NCBI GenBank assembly: GCA_017893485.1
Contig: CM030360.1
Span: 15,001,975 to 15,065,974 of the forward strand
DNA length: 64,000 bases
Direction of reading: 5' to 3'
From: Hemerocallis citrina
Lineage: Eukaryota > Streptophyta > Magnoliopsida > Asparagales > Asphodelaceae
Part shown: positions 40,812 to 50,734 of the stretch, piece by piece
How positions within the stretch are numbered: the first letter of the stretch is position 1
Layout: every line of letters starts with the position of its first letter
Notes under the pieces: model-generated
Told to the model about the DNA's origin: nothing
Seen by the model: only the letters and a program-made list of their open reading frames with translations
Database searches by the model: none
Made by a program: the position numbers and the translations under genes

Positions 40812-42992
40812 CTATGCTCGTCCGGCGTCGAGGGGGAACACACCTCCACCGACGGTGGTCATGTAGCATGATCGCGCTGCTTCTTGGCTGCCTCGGACGA
40901 TGCCGACTCCTTGAGGGGTGGGGAACTTGAGCTTCAGATGGTAAGCCGAAGGCACCGCTTGTAGGGAGCATAGTCCAGGCCGGCCAAGTATGGCGTTGTA
41001 GGCCGCCTTGACGTTGACCACCATGAAGTCCATGGATTCGGTCCTCTTGACAGGAGTCGACCCGGCGGTAACGTCGAGGGTAACAATCCCTTCTATTACG
41101 ACAGGGACGCCTGAGAACCCGTGCAGGGTGTACCCAGCTGGCTTGAGTTTTCCTCGGGGTAACCTGAGATTTTCGAAGGCTTCGAGGAAAAGAATATTCA
41201 CCGAGCTACCGTTGTCGACGAGGATCCTGCGGACCTCACAATTAGCCATGTGGAGGTTGATGACGAGAGCATCGCAGTGGGGCAAGCGAACACCTTCAAG
41301 GTCTTCCCCTGAGAAGGAGACCGGCCTTGATTGTAGTTTGGGCGAGGGGTTGTCTTTGACAGCGTTCACCTCTCGAAGGAAGGCTTTTTTGGAAGTGTTT
41401 GATTCGCCTCCCATCGGCCCTCCGTGGACACAGTGCAAGATGAAAGGGATATCCGCGGCTCCCTCGGAGTCGGGGTCCCGATTCTGGGACTGGTTTGGAG
41501 CAGGGTTCGGAGGCGATTGCCTCCGGTTCCTAGCGTCTCGCCGATCCCGTGGGCCTTCTCGGGTAAACTCTCGGAGGTATCCTCTGGAAATGAGTTCTTC
41601 AATTTCGTCTTTCAGGGCTCGGCATTGGTCGGTTTCGTGCCCGTGATCTCTGTGGAAGCGACAGTAAAAGCGCTGGTCTCGATTCTTGTTGTTATTAGAT
41701 CGGGGGGGTAGTCTGACAATGCCCTTGTCTTCGATTTCCAAGAGGATGGCGGAGATGTTATGCGTCAGGGGAGTGTACCTCTCGAAGCGGGGGACTGGCG
41801 GGACCTTCTTTATGGCCCCCGGGTCCCTTGGAGCTTTCTTCGGTGGTTCGCCTTCCTCGGTCTTCCGCTTTCCTTTCCCGGTGGCATCCCTGGCATCTTC
41901 GGGGTTAAGGGCCTCTTCTGCCCTAATGTATTTCTCGACCCTATTAAGGAGGTCGGGGAAGTCGACGGGGGGTCTCTTGGCCAGAGAGGCCTTCAGCTGT
42001 CCGGGGCGGACGTTGTGTCGGAATGCCGCTGAAGCGACGCCTGGGTCGAGGGAGGAGACCGACCTTGCCTCAGCGGTAAATCTCCGGACGAACACTCTGA
42101 GTGATTCCCCCTCTATCTGTTTGAGCCCAAGTAATGAGGCGCTGGTCCTTTCGGCCTTCCGGCTAGTGACAAAATGGGCAAGAAAATTGCCCTCGAGTTG
42201 GTCGAAGGAGTAAATGGAGCCGGGGGCGAGTTTCGAGAACCACTCGCGAGCAGGACCCCGAAGGGTGGCGGGGAAGGCTCGGCAGAGCAGGGGATCCGAG
42301 GCACTGTGAATCATCATGAGGGTTTTGAAACCCTCCATGTGATCAGCAGGATCTCCCTCGCCGTCGTAGGTCTCGAATTGAGGGGGTCGGAAATTCCGGG
42401 GTATTTCCGCTTGGAGGATGGGGGCGGAGAAGGGTGGACGGACAGGTCTGTACCCCTGAGCCATTCTTTGGCCGCCGTCCCTTATGTGATCGAGGCGGTC
42501 CTCCATTTCTTGTAGGCGTCTTAGGAGTACGTCATCGTCTTCCGGCTGGATCGTTGAAGGGCGGGACGCGCTGGCTTCGGCGTCCGACCCCGTTTGTGAA
42601 TGGAGGGTTTCTTCCCTGGGGGCCCGTCGGAGGGCTCCCAGCATTTCTTTTCGGAAGTCTTGGAATTCCTTATGAGTGACGGGGGCTCTTTCGGCCCGGT
42701 TTGGTTGGTCCGAGGGTTGTCTTCCGACTCGGCTGAGCGCGGGTCTGCGTACCTCGGACGGTGGCCTCGGGCGGTTCGGGGCCGGGTTGGAAGCGGCCCT
42801 TCTCCTGCTGCGGGTAATCTTGCGGTTGAGGATTATTCCCCGGAGGTCGGGCTGGGCTGGCCGGCCGACGCTCCCTTGGGTCTCCCGAGAGGGAGCCTTG
42901 TGTTTCGACGGGCGTGGCCTGGCTTTATTGGTGGGTGGGGGCGAGTCCCGTTGGTTGACGGAGGATGCAGCCCCCTTGCCTTTGGAGGCCAT
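40812..42992 (-). CDS. gag: Element D Gag-protease, intact
   Basis: 726-aa ORF starting MASKGKGAASSVNQ at 42992. The N-terminus is basic and proline-rich. The gag core is in the middle (FETYDGEGDPADHMEGF, FPATLRGPAREWFSKL, RVFVRRFTAEARS). A zinc finger FYCRFHRDHGHETDQCRAL follows. The C-terminal protease has ILVDNGSSVNILF and AAYNAILGRPG. The ORF ends with GGGVFPLDAGRA, with no RT after it. Homologous to element A's Gag and protease. Its open frame, unlike A's, shows selection or youth. It should supply particles that package D's RNA. Confidence 0.95.
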   Translation of the reverse strand: MASKGKGAASSVNQRDSPPPTNKARPRPSKHKAPSRETQGSVGRPAQPDLRGIILNRKITRSRRRAASNPAPNRPRPPSEVRRPALSRVGRQPSDQPNRAERAPVTHKEFQDFRKEMLGALRRAPREETLHSQTGSDAEASASRPSTIQPEDDDVLLRRLQEMEDRLDHIRDGGQRMAQGYRPVRPPFSAPILQAEIPRNFRPPQFETYDGEGDPADHMEGFKTLMMIHSASDPLLCRAFPATLRGPAREWFSKLAPGSIYSFDQLEGNFLAHFVTSRKAERTSASLLGLKQIEGESLRVFVRRFTAEARSVSSLDPGVASAAFRHNVRPGQLKASLAKRPPVDFPDLLNRVEKYIRAEEALNPEDARDATGKGKRKTEEGEPPKKAPRDPGAIKKVPPVPRFERYTPLTHNISAILLEIEDKGIVRLPPRSNNNKNRDQRFYCRFHRDHGHETDQCRALKDEIEELISRGYLREFTREGPRDRRDARNRRQSPPNPAPNQSQNRDPDSEGAADIPFILHCVHGGPMGGESNTSKKAFLREVNAVKDNPSPKLQSRPVSFSGEDLEGVRLPHCDALVINLHMANCEVRRILVDNGSSVNILFLEAFENLRLPRGKLKPAGYTLHGFSGVPVVIEGIVTLDVTAGSTPVKRTESMDFMVVNVKAAYNAILGRPGLCSLQAVPSAYHLKLKFPTPQGVGIVRGSQEAARSCYMTTVGGGVFPLDAGRA

Positions 42993-43055
42993 GAGGATTC
43001 GGCTGTCGATGGCCTTTGAGGGTCTGGGTCGGATCGGCTTCTGGAGCAGCTGTTT

Positions 43056-43074
43056 CCCACAGACGGCGCCAACC
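43056..43074 (-). other. Primer binding site of element D
   Basis: TTGGCGCCGTCTGTGGGAA on the minus strand just inside the 5' LTR (within 43054-43073), the same type as in element A. Confidence 0.8.
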
Positions 43075-43843
43075 TGATGCGGCTTATTTCTGAGACACGT
43101 GTGGAAGCACCAGGTGTGAGTTCGAACTCAATTTGTATTGAAGGAGATTGCCGCTCGTCTGCCGACCTTCGGTTGACCTTCTGGGGCCTACGATGAGCTC
43201 GGAAAGACTTTGAAGGTTGGGCTCGGATCGGAAGGGTCGGATCCGAGGTCTTGTGTACCTGCAGACGGTCCTGAAACACCGGGGTTTGTCCCGGTGGCGG
43301 ACCCTCCGACGCTCTAGTCAGTCTCTGTGAGAGAGTAGCAATAACTAGGTATATTTAAGTGGCAAAAGATTGATTACCTCCAAAAGGTGGGTGAGGGTCT
43401 AGTATTTATAGAGAATCCCAACCGGGTTTGGTTCCGAAAGCCCATGGGCCTGACGTGGCAGAAGGCCCAGGGGGTTTAGGGCGGTTGTGGTGATACCAGG
43501 AGTGGTATAGGGCTGACGTGGCGAAACCCTTGGCGGTATTTGGAGCTGACGTGGCCCATCGTGAGTCCTCTGTGCCTCTGGGGGAATCGGAGGGCCTAGG
43601 CTGCGCCAGGTCATCCTTCCGCCCCGCCAGAGAGGGGGGACGGCCTGAGGGACTGCTCCGGATCGGACTCCGGGGGATACTGAGGCTCGTCAGTACGAGG
43701 AAGCCGGCACTGTGAGGGCAAACACGAGGTTCGGCGCCGACCCTGAAGGGGTCCGGAGCCGAACCAGGTTGTTATTCTTGCTTTTCTGAGTAGGAATTGT
43801 ATTGGGCCCTGGATGGGCCTCAGGCCATTTTTACACTGTCACA
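43075..43843 (-). repeat. 5' LTR of element D
   Basis: 769 bp, reads identical to the 3' LTR. TATAAATA at 43403-43410 on the minus strand. GCCACGTCA motifs at 43451-43459, 43514-43522 and 43547-43555, all upstream of the TATA box in sense, where bZIP-type factors could bind. The target duplication GTAGT follows. Confidence 0.95.
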
Positions 43844-43848
43844 GTAGT

Positions 43849-44580
43849 GTTCTGTAGGTTCATATTTTGGGGTTTCCTTTTCTTTCTCTCTTCCTAGCTT
43901 CATTCTTCCTTTTGTGTTTTGCCATTTCCATGGGAATTGGTAAGGTTTTTTGTTAGGTGGTGGTCTTAAGATTTTGTACATGTTACTTGAGATTTCTGAA
44001 GGATTTGCAATAATCTTATCTTGGTCCATTTTTATTTCTTCATTTGTTATAACTAGATTTTTTAAGGCTTTTTCTACTTCTTCTGAATTAGGATTTGCCA
44101 TTAAATCTTCTATTTTCAAGATATTTATATTAAGTTTTGTTATGACTTTTAACTTTTTTCATACCTTCTTCCGTTATGCCTGATTCTTCTTCTAGGTAGT
44201 TAGTTATATATCTACCTAATTCTTTTATATTTTTATTTATGATTTTTAAATTTTTTCTTATATCTCTTACAATTTCACGACCATTGTAATCTTTTTTCAA
44301 CTCTTGTATGTTTATCATATAAATTTCTGGGTTTATGTTAGGATTTAATGCAACTATTTCGTTGGTCATACTTAGTCTGTTATTTTGTATGCTAGTAGGT
44401 GTTGGTAATACCAACTTCTTCGTTTCTGTAACCTAATACTTTGTATGCTATTTCTTTTTGTATCTCTTTAGGTATTTGATTAATTACTTTTCTTGTTAGT
44501 AACAAGTATTCTAATATTTCTTTACTAGCAACATGCTTCCTTTCTGTTAATTTTTTATCAACGTATCTAATCTTGAATTT
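43849..44580 (-). pseudogene. Caulimovirid coat protein, N-terminal part
   Basis: Minus strand, upstream half of the gene continued at 33422-34553. Read from about 44565: RYVDKKLTERKHVASKEIL, then a frame change near 44415, MTNEIVALNPNINPEIYM, another near 44125, and an acidic/lysine-rich helix-prone segment reaching the element D junction in the frame used on the far side. Start codon not identified; the first frame opens without a clear ATG. Two frameshifts. An acidic N-terminal arm is usual in caulimovirid coat proteins. Confidence 0.7.
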
Positions 44581-44742
44581 TGAAAGATTTTTAATTTAAG
44601 TTTTTTTATTTTCTGTAAATTATCCAGCTTTATAAGGATAATGTGTATTATAGTTTATAATCTCTAAAGTAGGGTTATATATAAAATTTTATTTTTAGAT
44701 TATTATATTAAAAATAGTTAGTTAGTTAAATATTCTATAAAA

Positions 44743-44832
44743 GTAGGTCGTTTGGCTAAATTTTTTGAAAATGAGTCGTTTGGTTAAATATTTTCTAAAA
44801 GTGGGTCAGTTGATATGATTAACTCGTTAATG
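44743..44832 (-). repeat. Right arm of inverted repeat flanking the viral locus
   Basis: Partner of 16171-16258. Shared blocks in the same order are GGTC-TTT-GCTAAAT, TTTTGAAA, TTTG-AAATA and AAAAGTGGGTCA. It lies about 160 bp outside the first coat protein codons. Confidence 0.75.
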
Positions 44833-46239
44833 TATGATTGGAGCTTATTGATCAGACGGCTACTGTGACTGATTGATGATAATATCAAGGATGAAGAAAA
44901 TGCATTGGATGACGTGGGTCCCGCACTTAAGGACACGTAGCAATCGGGTAGTGGGGCCCGCACCCAGCTACTGAATGGCTGGTTTGTGAGAGTGAAAGGA
45001 ACTGCAAAAGTGGGTCCACCACGCACGGGGTGAAACAGTGGTTGTGATGGAAGTGGGGTCCACTGTGGCGTGTCCCGGAAATTTGAATGGTTATTTATGT
45101 ACACGAGGACCTTGTTAGTTTCGTTTTTTTTTTTAAATCCAAAATTTTGTCAGAAATTGCAAAAGACTCCCCTGCTTTTTCTTCTTCATTTTTTTCTTTC
45201 TTTTTTGAGGAAATTTGCAGAGTCTTGAACCTTTTTTTCTTGACCTGTGAAAAGGAACTAGGCACACGTTTGGTTATTGAAATAAAAATGCTAGCAGATA
45301 AAAAAACTCCAGGTTTACAATATTCTTCGATAAGTTGTCCATTTTCTCATTTATATGAGGGGTATATTATTAGCAATAAAGTCCAGGGACGGAGCTTAGT
45401 GAGGGTCCGAGAGTGCCCGGGCCCTTCCGGAATTTTCAAAAATTCCCTTCGCACTATTGAAAATTTTATAAACCCTTCAAAAATATTATGATTTAACCCC
45501 CATGAAAACTAAGCTTTATTGTTTGGCCATCCTAAAAATTATGAAAAAATCTCTATATTTTTACATGTAATCATAGAATTTTATCTTGGCTCTCCCGGTA
45601 AAAGTTTTCTTGCTTCGCCCTTGATAAAGTCCGAACAGTAAAATACGAGAATAATGCTCAATACAGTGACATATGTCGAATAATGTTTTCTCTAGCTAGA
45701 AATGTATATAGGTCGAATATGTAAATTAAAAACACTGCAAAAATGAATTTTACAGAAAAGCATTACCCAAAGTAAATTAGACATAGAAGCCACCCCTCTA
45801 CCTTTACTACTAACAGGACTGGCTCTGAGTTTCCGGAGATCCAAAACGAAAGATACAAATAATTATTTTTCGAACCCCTAATTACAATTTTTTTTACATG
45901 CAAAATATATACCTCTATTTATAAGAGGAATCCAAATTTTGGGACCTCTAAAAACAATAAAAAATTGTGGGCTTGAGGCGGCTTCCTCACCTGCCTCAGG
46001 GCAGGGGCCGGTCCTAACTGCTAACCAGCTAATCTACCTTAGAACTTATCTGAACCGTTCCGTTTTATGAATGATCATCATGATCAACCGTCCTATATAA
46101 TTTTGTATAAGCAGGAAAAGAATTACACATTACAATCTCCTAAACATGACTCGGCTAGCATCCACGTCAATCATAAATCCAAATTCAAAAGAAAATACAG
46201 AATTAAAAAACAAACTCATATCAACCGTCCGATATGAAG
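44833..46239. other. Spacer
   Basis: No gene I can support. 44900-45080 has several GTGGGTCC/GGGGCCC-type blocks. The rest is AT-rich. Confidence 0.5.
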
Positions 46240-46400
46240 TGGCATAATTCCCATGCAAGGACACGTGGGATCTGGGAGATTTGGCGAGTCAAACCACGTG
46301 AAACTAGCATGGCAACATTCTCCTAGGACCCCACGCACTAATCTCAAAGTTGATTTCGATAACATTACATGTCACAAATATAATATAAATAGCCACAGGG
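46240..46400 (+). promoter_or_regulatory. Promoter-like stretch without a gene
   Basis: CATGCA (RY motif) at about 46252, ACACGTGGGATC at about 46261 and CCACGTGAAAC at about 46294 (both ACGT-core, ABRE-like), and TATAAATAG at about 46384, all within 150 bp. This combination is typical of ABA-responsive or seed-expressed plant promoters. No coding frame follows before the LINE at about 46850. Confidence 0.4.
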
Positions 46401-46849
46401 TTTAGGTGTCCCTATATATCTAGCTAACTTACTAATCCCGATTAACATTCCTGAGATTAGGTTAATTTGTTGGGACTGTAGAGTCAGAGGGGAACATACG
46501 CAGTCCTGGAGATCATGAATTAAAGGGATTTGTTGGAACTAAAACTCATCATTTTTTAATGGGGTTTTGATCTATTAGCACCTAAAATTAGTATTAAAAT
46601 TCTAAACACACATGTAGTTATAGTATTATTCCAATAGCATCCAAACTTGTTATAATTGGACCTATAGCCACCTTCCGTTAATTTCTGTTAATTTTCTAAT
46701 AGTTAAGAGATAAAATGACTTTTTTACCTCCATGCCTTAATAATTTCTTAAAATTTCGTTAAAATTCATAAAAATTTCATAAAATTCCTAAAAAAATTCC
46801 TAACAAATCCGTTAAAATTTTCTTAAATTGAAATAAAATTATCATCCTC
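46401..46849. other. AT-rich spacer before the LINE
   Basis: No gene or clear repeat boundary seen. Confidence 0.5.
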
Positions 46850-47713
46850 ATTAGATCTCTCCTCTCCCCCTCCTCAGACCTCCTAGATCTGATCTCTCCC
46901 TCCTCAAGCTCCCCTTTCTCCGTTGTGTTTTGTCTTGGGCTGCTGCTCCTCATCAGACCCAGTTTCGTTCTTTTAGGAGTCTCCGTCATTTCAGTTGGCA
47001 TCCCCCTCACCCCCCGTCTCCTGCGTTCCTGGAATTCCCCGGTCTTCTCCTCTCGCCTCCCTTTTCCCTCCATTCGGAGCGCTCTCCCTTCGGCTTCCAG
47101 TTCACGCGCAGTCGGTGGTGGTGGTTTACTGCCTTATCGGCTCCGAGCTCTGAAGTTGTGCCCTCATCGCTTCGACCAGATCCTGGGCGCCTACCTTCTG
47201 GCCCTGTGCTAATTCTGCTGGCCTCTCACCGTGAGTTCATTTATTTTTCGCCTTTTTAGTTTCAGGAGTCCATTTGGCCTACTTTGGTTCTGAGTGTGCC
47301 TTTAGAGGCACGTTCTTTGGCCTCAGTGTTGCCGCTGAGTCTGGCTTTTCCGATCTCTGTGCATTTGGGGCTGACTTTGCTCCTAGTGGCTAGATCGGTG
47401 ACTTGATATCGGCTATCCGCCTTCTGGTTTTTAACCTAGCTGAGGTTTACCTTCTATTCTTACTCTCCTGTTCTGTCTGCTTGGCAAGAGCTTTGCTGCT
47501 CGTAGCTTTCTATTTGCTTTCTCCGCTGTTCTTGAGAAAGTTTCTCTGGCAGTTCGATTGGTACCTCTACTGATCTCTACAGTAAGAGTTTGTTTGTCGT
47601 TTCTGCCCCGTTCACGTTCTCTCTTTTCCATTTCCTAGGCTCCTTCGTGGGCTTGGGCTGCAATGGACTGATCATGGACTGAAGTTGTTAAAAAGAAAAA
47701 AAAATAAAAATTC

Positions 47714-48282
47714 TTGCCATTAGTTTCTGCCAGGCCGGGTGGGCCGTCTCAGCCCAACCCCGGCTCTCTTTTCTCAAGCCCCAGTAATCCTTCTTCTATT
47801 AAGAAGCTTCTAGGGCTTCGCCCCTCTTCCCACTCCCGCCCTTTCTATCCCTCCCTTTCTTATGGCTCCACTTCTATACAGTCTACGTCTCACCCCCAAC
47901 CATTGCGTTGCTTCCGCTATCTCTAGGTAGGACATATCAGAGCGTTTTGCACTGGAAACATGAAATGTATTTTCTGTTTGAAATCAGGACATTCTCGCAA
48001 TCGTTGTTTCTCCTTACAACAAATTATGGGATTGACGATTGGGGCTCCGATCTCAGACCAAGTTATTGCCGCTCTCAATTTACCTTCGCTTCAAGCGAAG
48101 CTGGCGAACGCCAAGCGCCGCCGGCCAAACGCCCTAAGATCTCACCCTCGGCCCCTCTGTTCCCTACTCCTGCTAAGCCTCGAAGCTCTCCTCTTGCTCA
48201 GCCATATGGTCAGCAGGTAGACCTCGCCCCCTTTTCTAAGAACTCCAAGCATCGAGTCAATGTGGTATTCATCCCCGACTTG
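47714..48282 (+). pseudogene. LINE ORF1, N-terminal part with zinc knuckle
   Basis: SARPGGPSQPNPGSLFSSPS begins a proline/serine-rich N-terminus. After a frame break near 47925 comes MKCIFCLKSGHSRNRCF (from 47960), a CCHC knuckle (C-x2-C-x4-H-x4-C). The frame runs to NLPSLQAKLANAKRRR and breaks near 48180. ORF1 proteins bind the LINE RNA. The knuckle here precedes the RRM-like part found after element E. Confidence 0.7.
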
Positions 48283-49789
48283 TGTTGATTCTTGATTTTG
48301 ATGATTACAACACGATGCAGAGTTGTTGTTCTACTTCTTAAATATTACAGGATACTAAGGCAAAATGTTCTAACTAGCTTTACAAGGTTCTTAAAACAAG
48401 ATCAAGCAAAGCTACAAACAAAGCTCTTATAGCTAGTTGATCAAGAAAGTTACAAGGTTGCCAGCTTACAAAAAAAAGACGAAGGCTAAAAGCTCCATCT
48501 CAAGACTCAAGGCTCAAGACTCAAGACAAGACTTATGCTTAAACTTATTGTATTAAGTGTCTTGTAACAATTGTAACTTTTGTATTTTCTTTGAGTCTTA
48601 GAAATTCTGTAAAAGCCTTGTCACACACACTCACACATTATCTTTAAAATAATTGAGTGTTTTTCAAATTTAAAAAGATCGAAACAAGATTGAAAAAAAC
48701 TCTGCTGTTAAGTACCAGTCGACCGCCATAAGACACCAGTCGACTGTCGTAGTACGAAACTGACTAAACTTTTTCAAACTCTGACCAGTCGACTCATAAC
48801 GACAACCCAGTCGACTGTTCAAATCGTTTCGACAGTTTAATGATTTCAAATTTTGATTTTTCGAATTCAAAAGTTTTATTTCCGTTGATTGACAGTTGGT
48901 AAAACTGATTCTCAACATCCAGTGATTCTAACTCTATAAATAGAGTATAGAAATCACTTGGAAAAGGTTAACAACTTATTTTCCAAGCTTTTTGTTTTTC
49001 AAGTTCTCAAGCTTTTAGTTTTAAACAAGAAAAAGCATTCAAAAGCATTCTCTTTCTAAGTCTTGGTTCTCTGAAATCAGTCTAGCATAACAGTGATTTC
49101 GTTTTAAACTGATTTCGGAAGTTGACCTAATAGCCACGCATAAAGTCACATCCACAACAAGGCTATAGGTTTGATTGTAAACTTTTTGTTGTTGTTCTTC
49201 ACTCTCGGGTTGTGAGAGTGGTTTCCTCTCGGTTGGAGAGTAGGGCTCTAGGGTGTAGAGTCAGGTTTTCACTCTTGGTGGGAGAGTGGGTTGCTTTCTC
49301 TAGTTGTGAGAAAGGAGTACGGGTTGGACAAGATTGTTGTCTAATGCCGTAGGGTGTTCTTGTAATTATTTCAAGAATAGTGAAAAATCTCAAGTGGGTT
49401 GCTTGGGAACTGGATGTAGGTCGGGAGGATCGAACCAGGATACATCGTGTGTACTCTGTGGTTGTATCTCTTTGAACTTGCATTTTATTTTCTTGCCTTT
49501 TAAATTCTTTGCGAAACTTGTCTGGACAGTTGACTGCATCTATTTGTAAGTCGACTGGTCAGACTTGTACCACTTTCTTTCTGAAAACTTGTGTGATAAG
49601 TTGACTGGCTTTTCTATAAGTCGGCTGATTAGACTCGCTTTAAAATTCTCTTCATAACTGTCGTCCCAGTCGACTGATTTATCTCTTCAAGTCGACTGGT
49701 CAGAAGAAAAGTTTAATTCCGCAATTATTTTTAATAAAATACAATTCACCCCCCTCTATTGTTTCTTGCTTTGCCTACAGGATCCAACA
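48283..49789 (+). repeat. Left LTR of element E
   Basis: TGTTGATTCTTG to GATCCAACA. Holds seven perfect GTCGAC sites (48718, 48739, 48788, 48810, 49550, 49669, 49691) and a TATAAATAGAG at about 48936. About 98% similar to the right LTR by eye. Confidence 0.95.
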
Positions 49790-49790
49790 C

Positions 49791-49804
49791 TTGGTATCAG
49801 AGCC
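49791..49804 (+). other. Primer binding site of element E
   Basis: TTGGTATCAGAGCC, complementary to the 3' end of initiator tRNA-Met, one base after the LTR. Confidence 0.92.
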
Positions 49805-49815
49805 TGGTTGAGTGC

Positions 49816-50734
49816 AATGACAACTATTTCTAATGCAAATCAATACCATGAAGGCCAATCTACACAAAGGCCACCCTTCTTCGATGGAACAAATTACAAC
49901 TATTGGAAGTGTAGAATGAAGATCTACCTTCAGTCCATCAACTATGAAATATGGAACATGATGGAGAACGCAAAATCTAAGGGAAAAATATCCAACTTCA
50001 AGAAAGATAAGTACACAAAGAATAAGTTTATGAAGAATAGAAAGGCATACCAAGCAACTTGGGATGACAGAGATTCTTCGTCGGAAGAAGAAATTGATGA
50101 GACAAACGAGGTTGCAAATGTGTGTTTTATGGCATTCCAAAATTAAGTAAGTAGTGAGTATGATTCTAATGATTTACTTGATGCTTTTAATGAAAATTTT
50201 CAAGAACTTGAAAAGGAAAAGATTAGAGTTAAGAACTTAGAGAAAGTCAATCAAACACTTTCTCAAGAGAATCTTAACTTTGATAAAGAAGTAAAATCCT
50301 TAAATTCTCGTATCTCTAGTTTAGATATGGATCTTGAATCTCTAAAGAAAAATTATGAAGAGATATCCAAGAACGTATCTAAATTTAATAAAGGAAAAGA
50401 GAATTTAAATGATGTTCTTCAAAATCAAGTAAAATCTAGTCAAAAGGTTGGACTTGGTTTTAAAAAGTCACTTGAAAAATCTCATTCTTCTAAGAACACT
50501 AGTGTAAATAAACCTATATCTATTTTCAGTGTTAAGCATAAACTTTATGAGTTCTTTGTAAAACCTAAAACTGTACGTTTTCATGATAAAGGCAAATCTA
50601 AAATTCAGCCAAGTCGACTGCACCCATCCACCAGTCGCCTGTCCAGAGGTACTGAGTCTTATTCAACAAGACAAATACCTCAGATAAGTCGACCTATACT
50701 ACCTCCCAGTCGACTGACTAATAGTAAAAGTTGA
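49816..50734 (+). pseudogene. Element E gag remnant with deleted core
   Basis: Starts MTTISNANQYHEGQ and has RPPFFDGTNYNYWKCRMKIY, the N-terminus of SIRE-type Gag. It then jumps after WNMMENA to a region normally near the C-terminus (KAYQATWDDRDSSSEEEID, VCFMAFQN). The central gag core and zinc knuckle are missing. After a TAA near 50144 a long coiled coil follows (LEKEKIRVKNLEKVNQTLSQ...), then a basic linker holding GTCGAC motifs read as PSRL, ISRP and KSTG. The element could not make particles itself. Confidence 0.82.

Larger units (their letters stand above)
34554..43843 (-). mobile_element. Element D: young non-autonomous Tat-type LTR retrotransposon with an antisense gene
   Basis: Two 769-bp LTRs (34554-35322, 43075-43843) read as identical and are flanked by target duplication GTAGT (34549-34553, 43844-43848). 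Sense order on the minus strand: 5' LTR, PBS, intact Gag-protease ORF, then a multi-exon gene on the opposite strand, a tandem-repeat block, polypurine tract, 3' LTR. RT, RNase H and integrase are absent, so it must be mobilised in trans. Gag, protease, PBS and LTR resemble element A. The LTR identity points to very recent transposition. Confidence 0.95.
16260..44742 (-). other. Endogenous caulimovirid (plant pararetrovirus) locus, split by elements C and D
   Basis: Read on the minus strand, the order is coat protein, movement protein with a protease-like tail, protease-RT-RNase H, a TAV-like protein, promoter, leader and a tRNA-Met primer site. CP before MP, a separate pol and a terminal TAV resembles cavemoviruses and solendoviruses. 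Two retrotransposons (19741-31203 and 34554-43843) interrupt it with clean 5-bp target duplications. Subtracting them leaves about 7.9 kb including flanks, about one genome. Every large viral ORF has stops or frameshifts, so the locus cannot express a working virus as it stands. Confidence 0.88.

Noticed and set aside
41008..43077. Plus-strand frames opposite Gag-protease of element D
   Set aside because: Shadows of the minus-strand ORF.
44784..45104. Minus-strand 106-codon frame
   Set aside because: No similarity I recognise and overlaps the inverted repeat arm.
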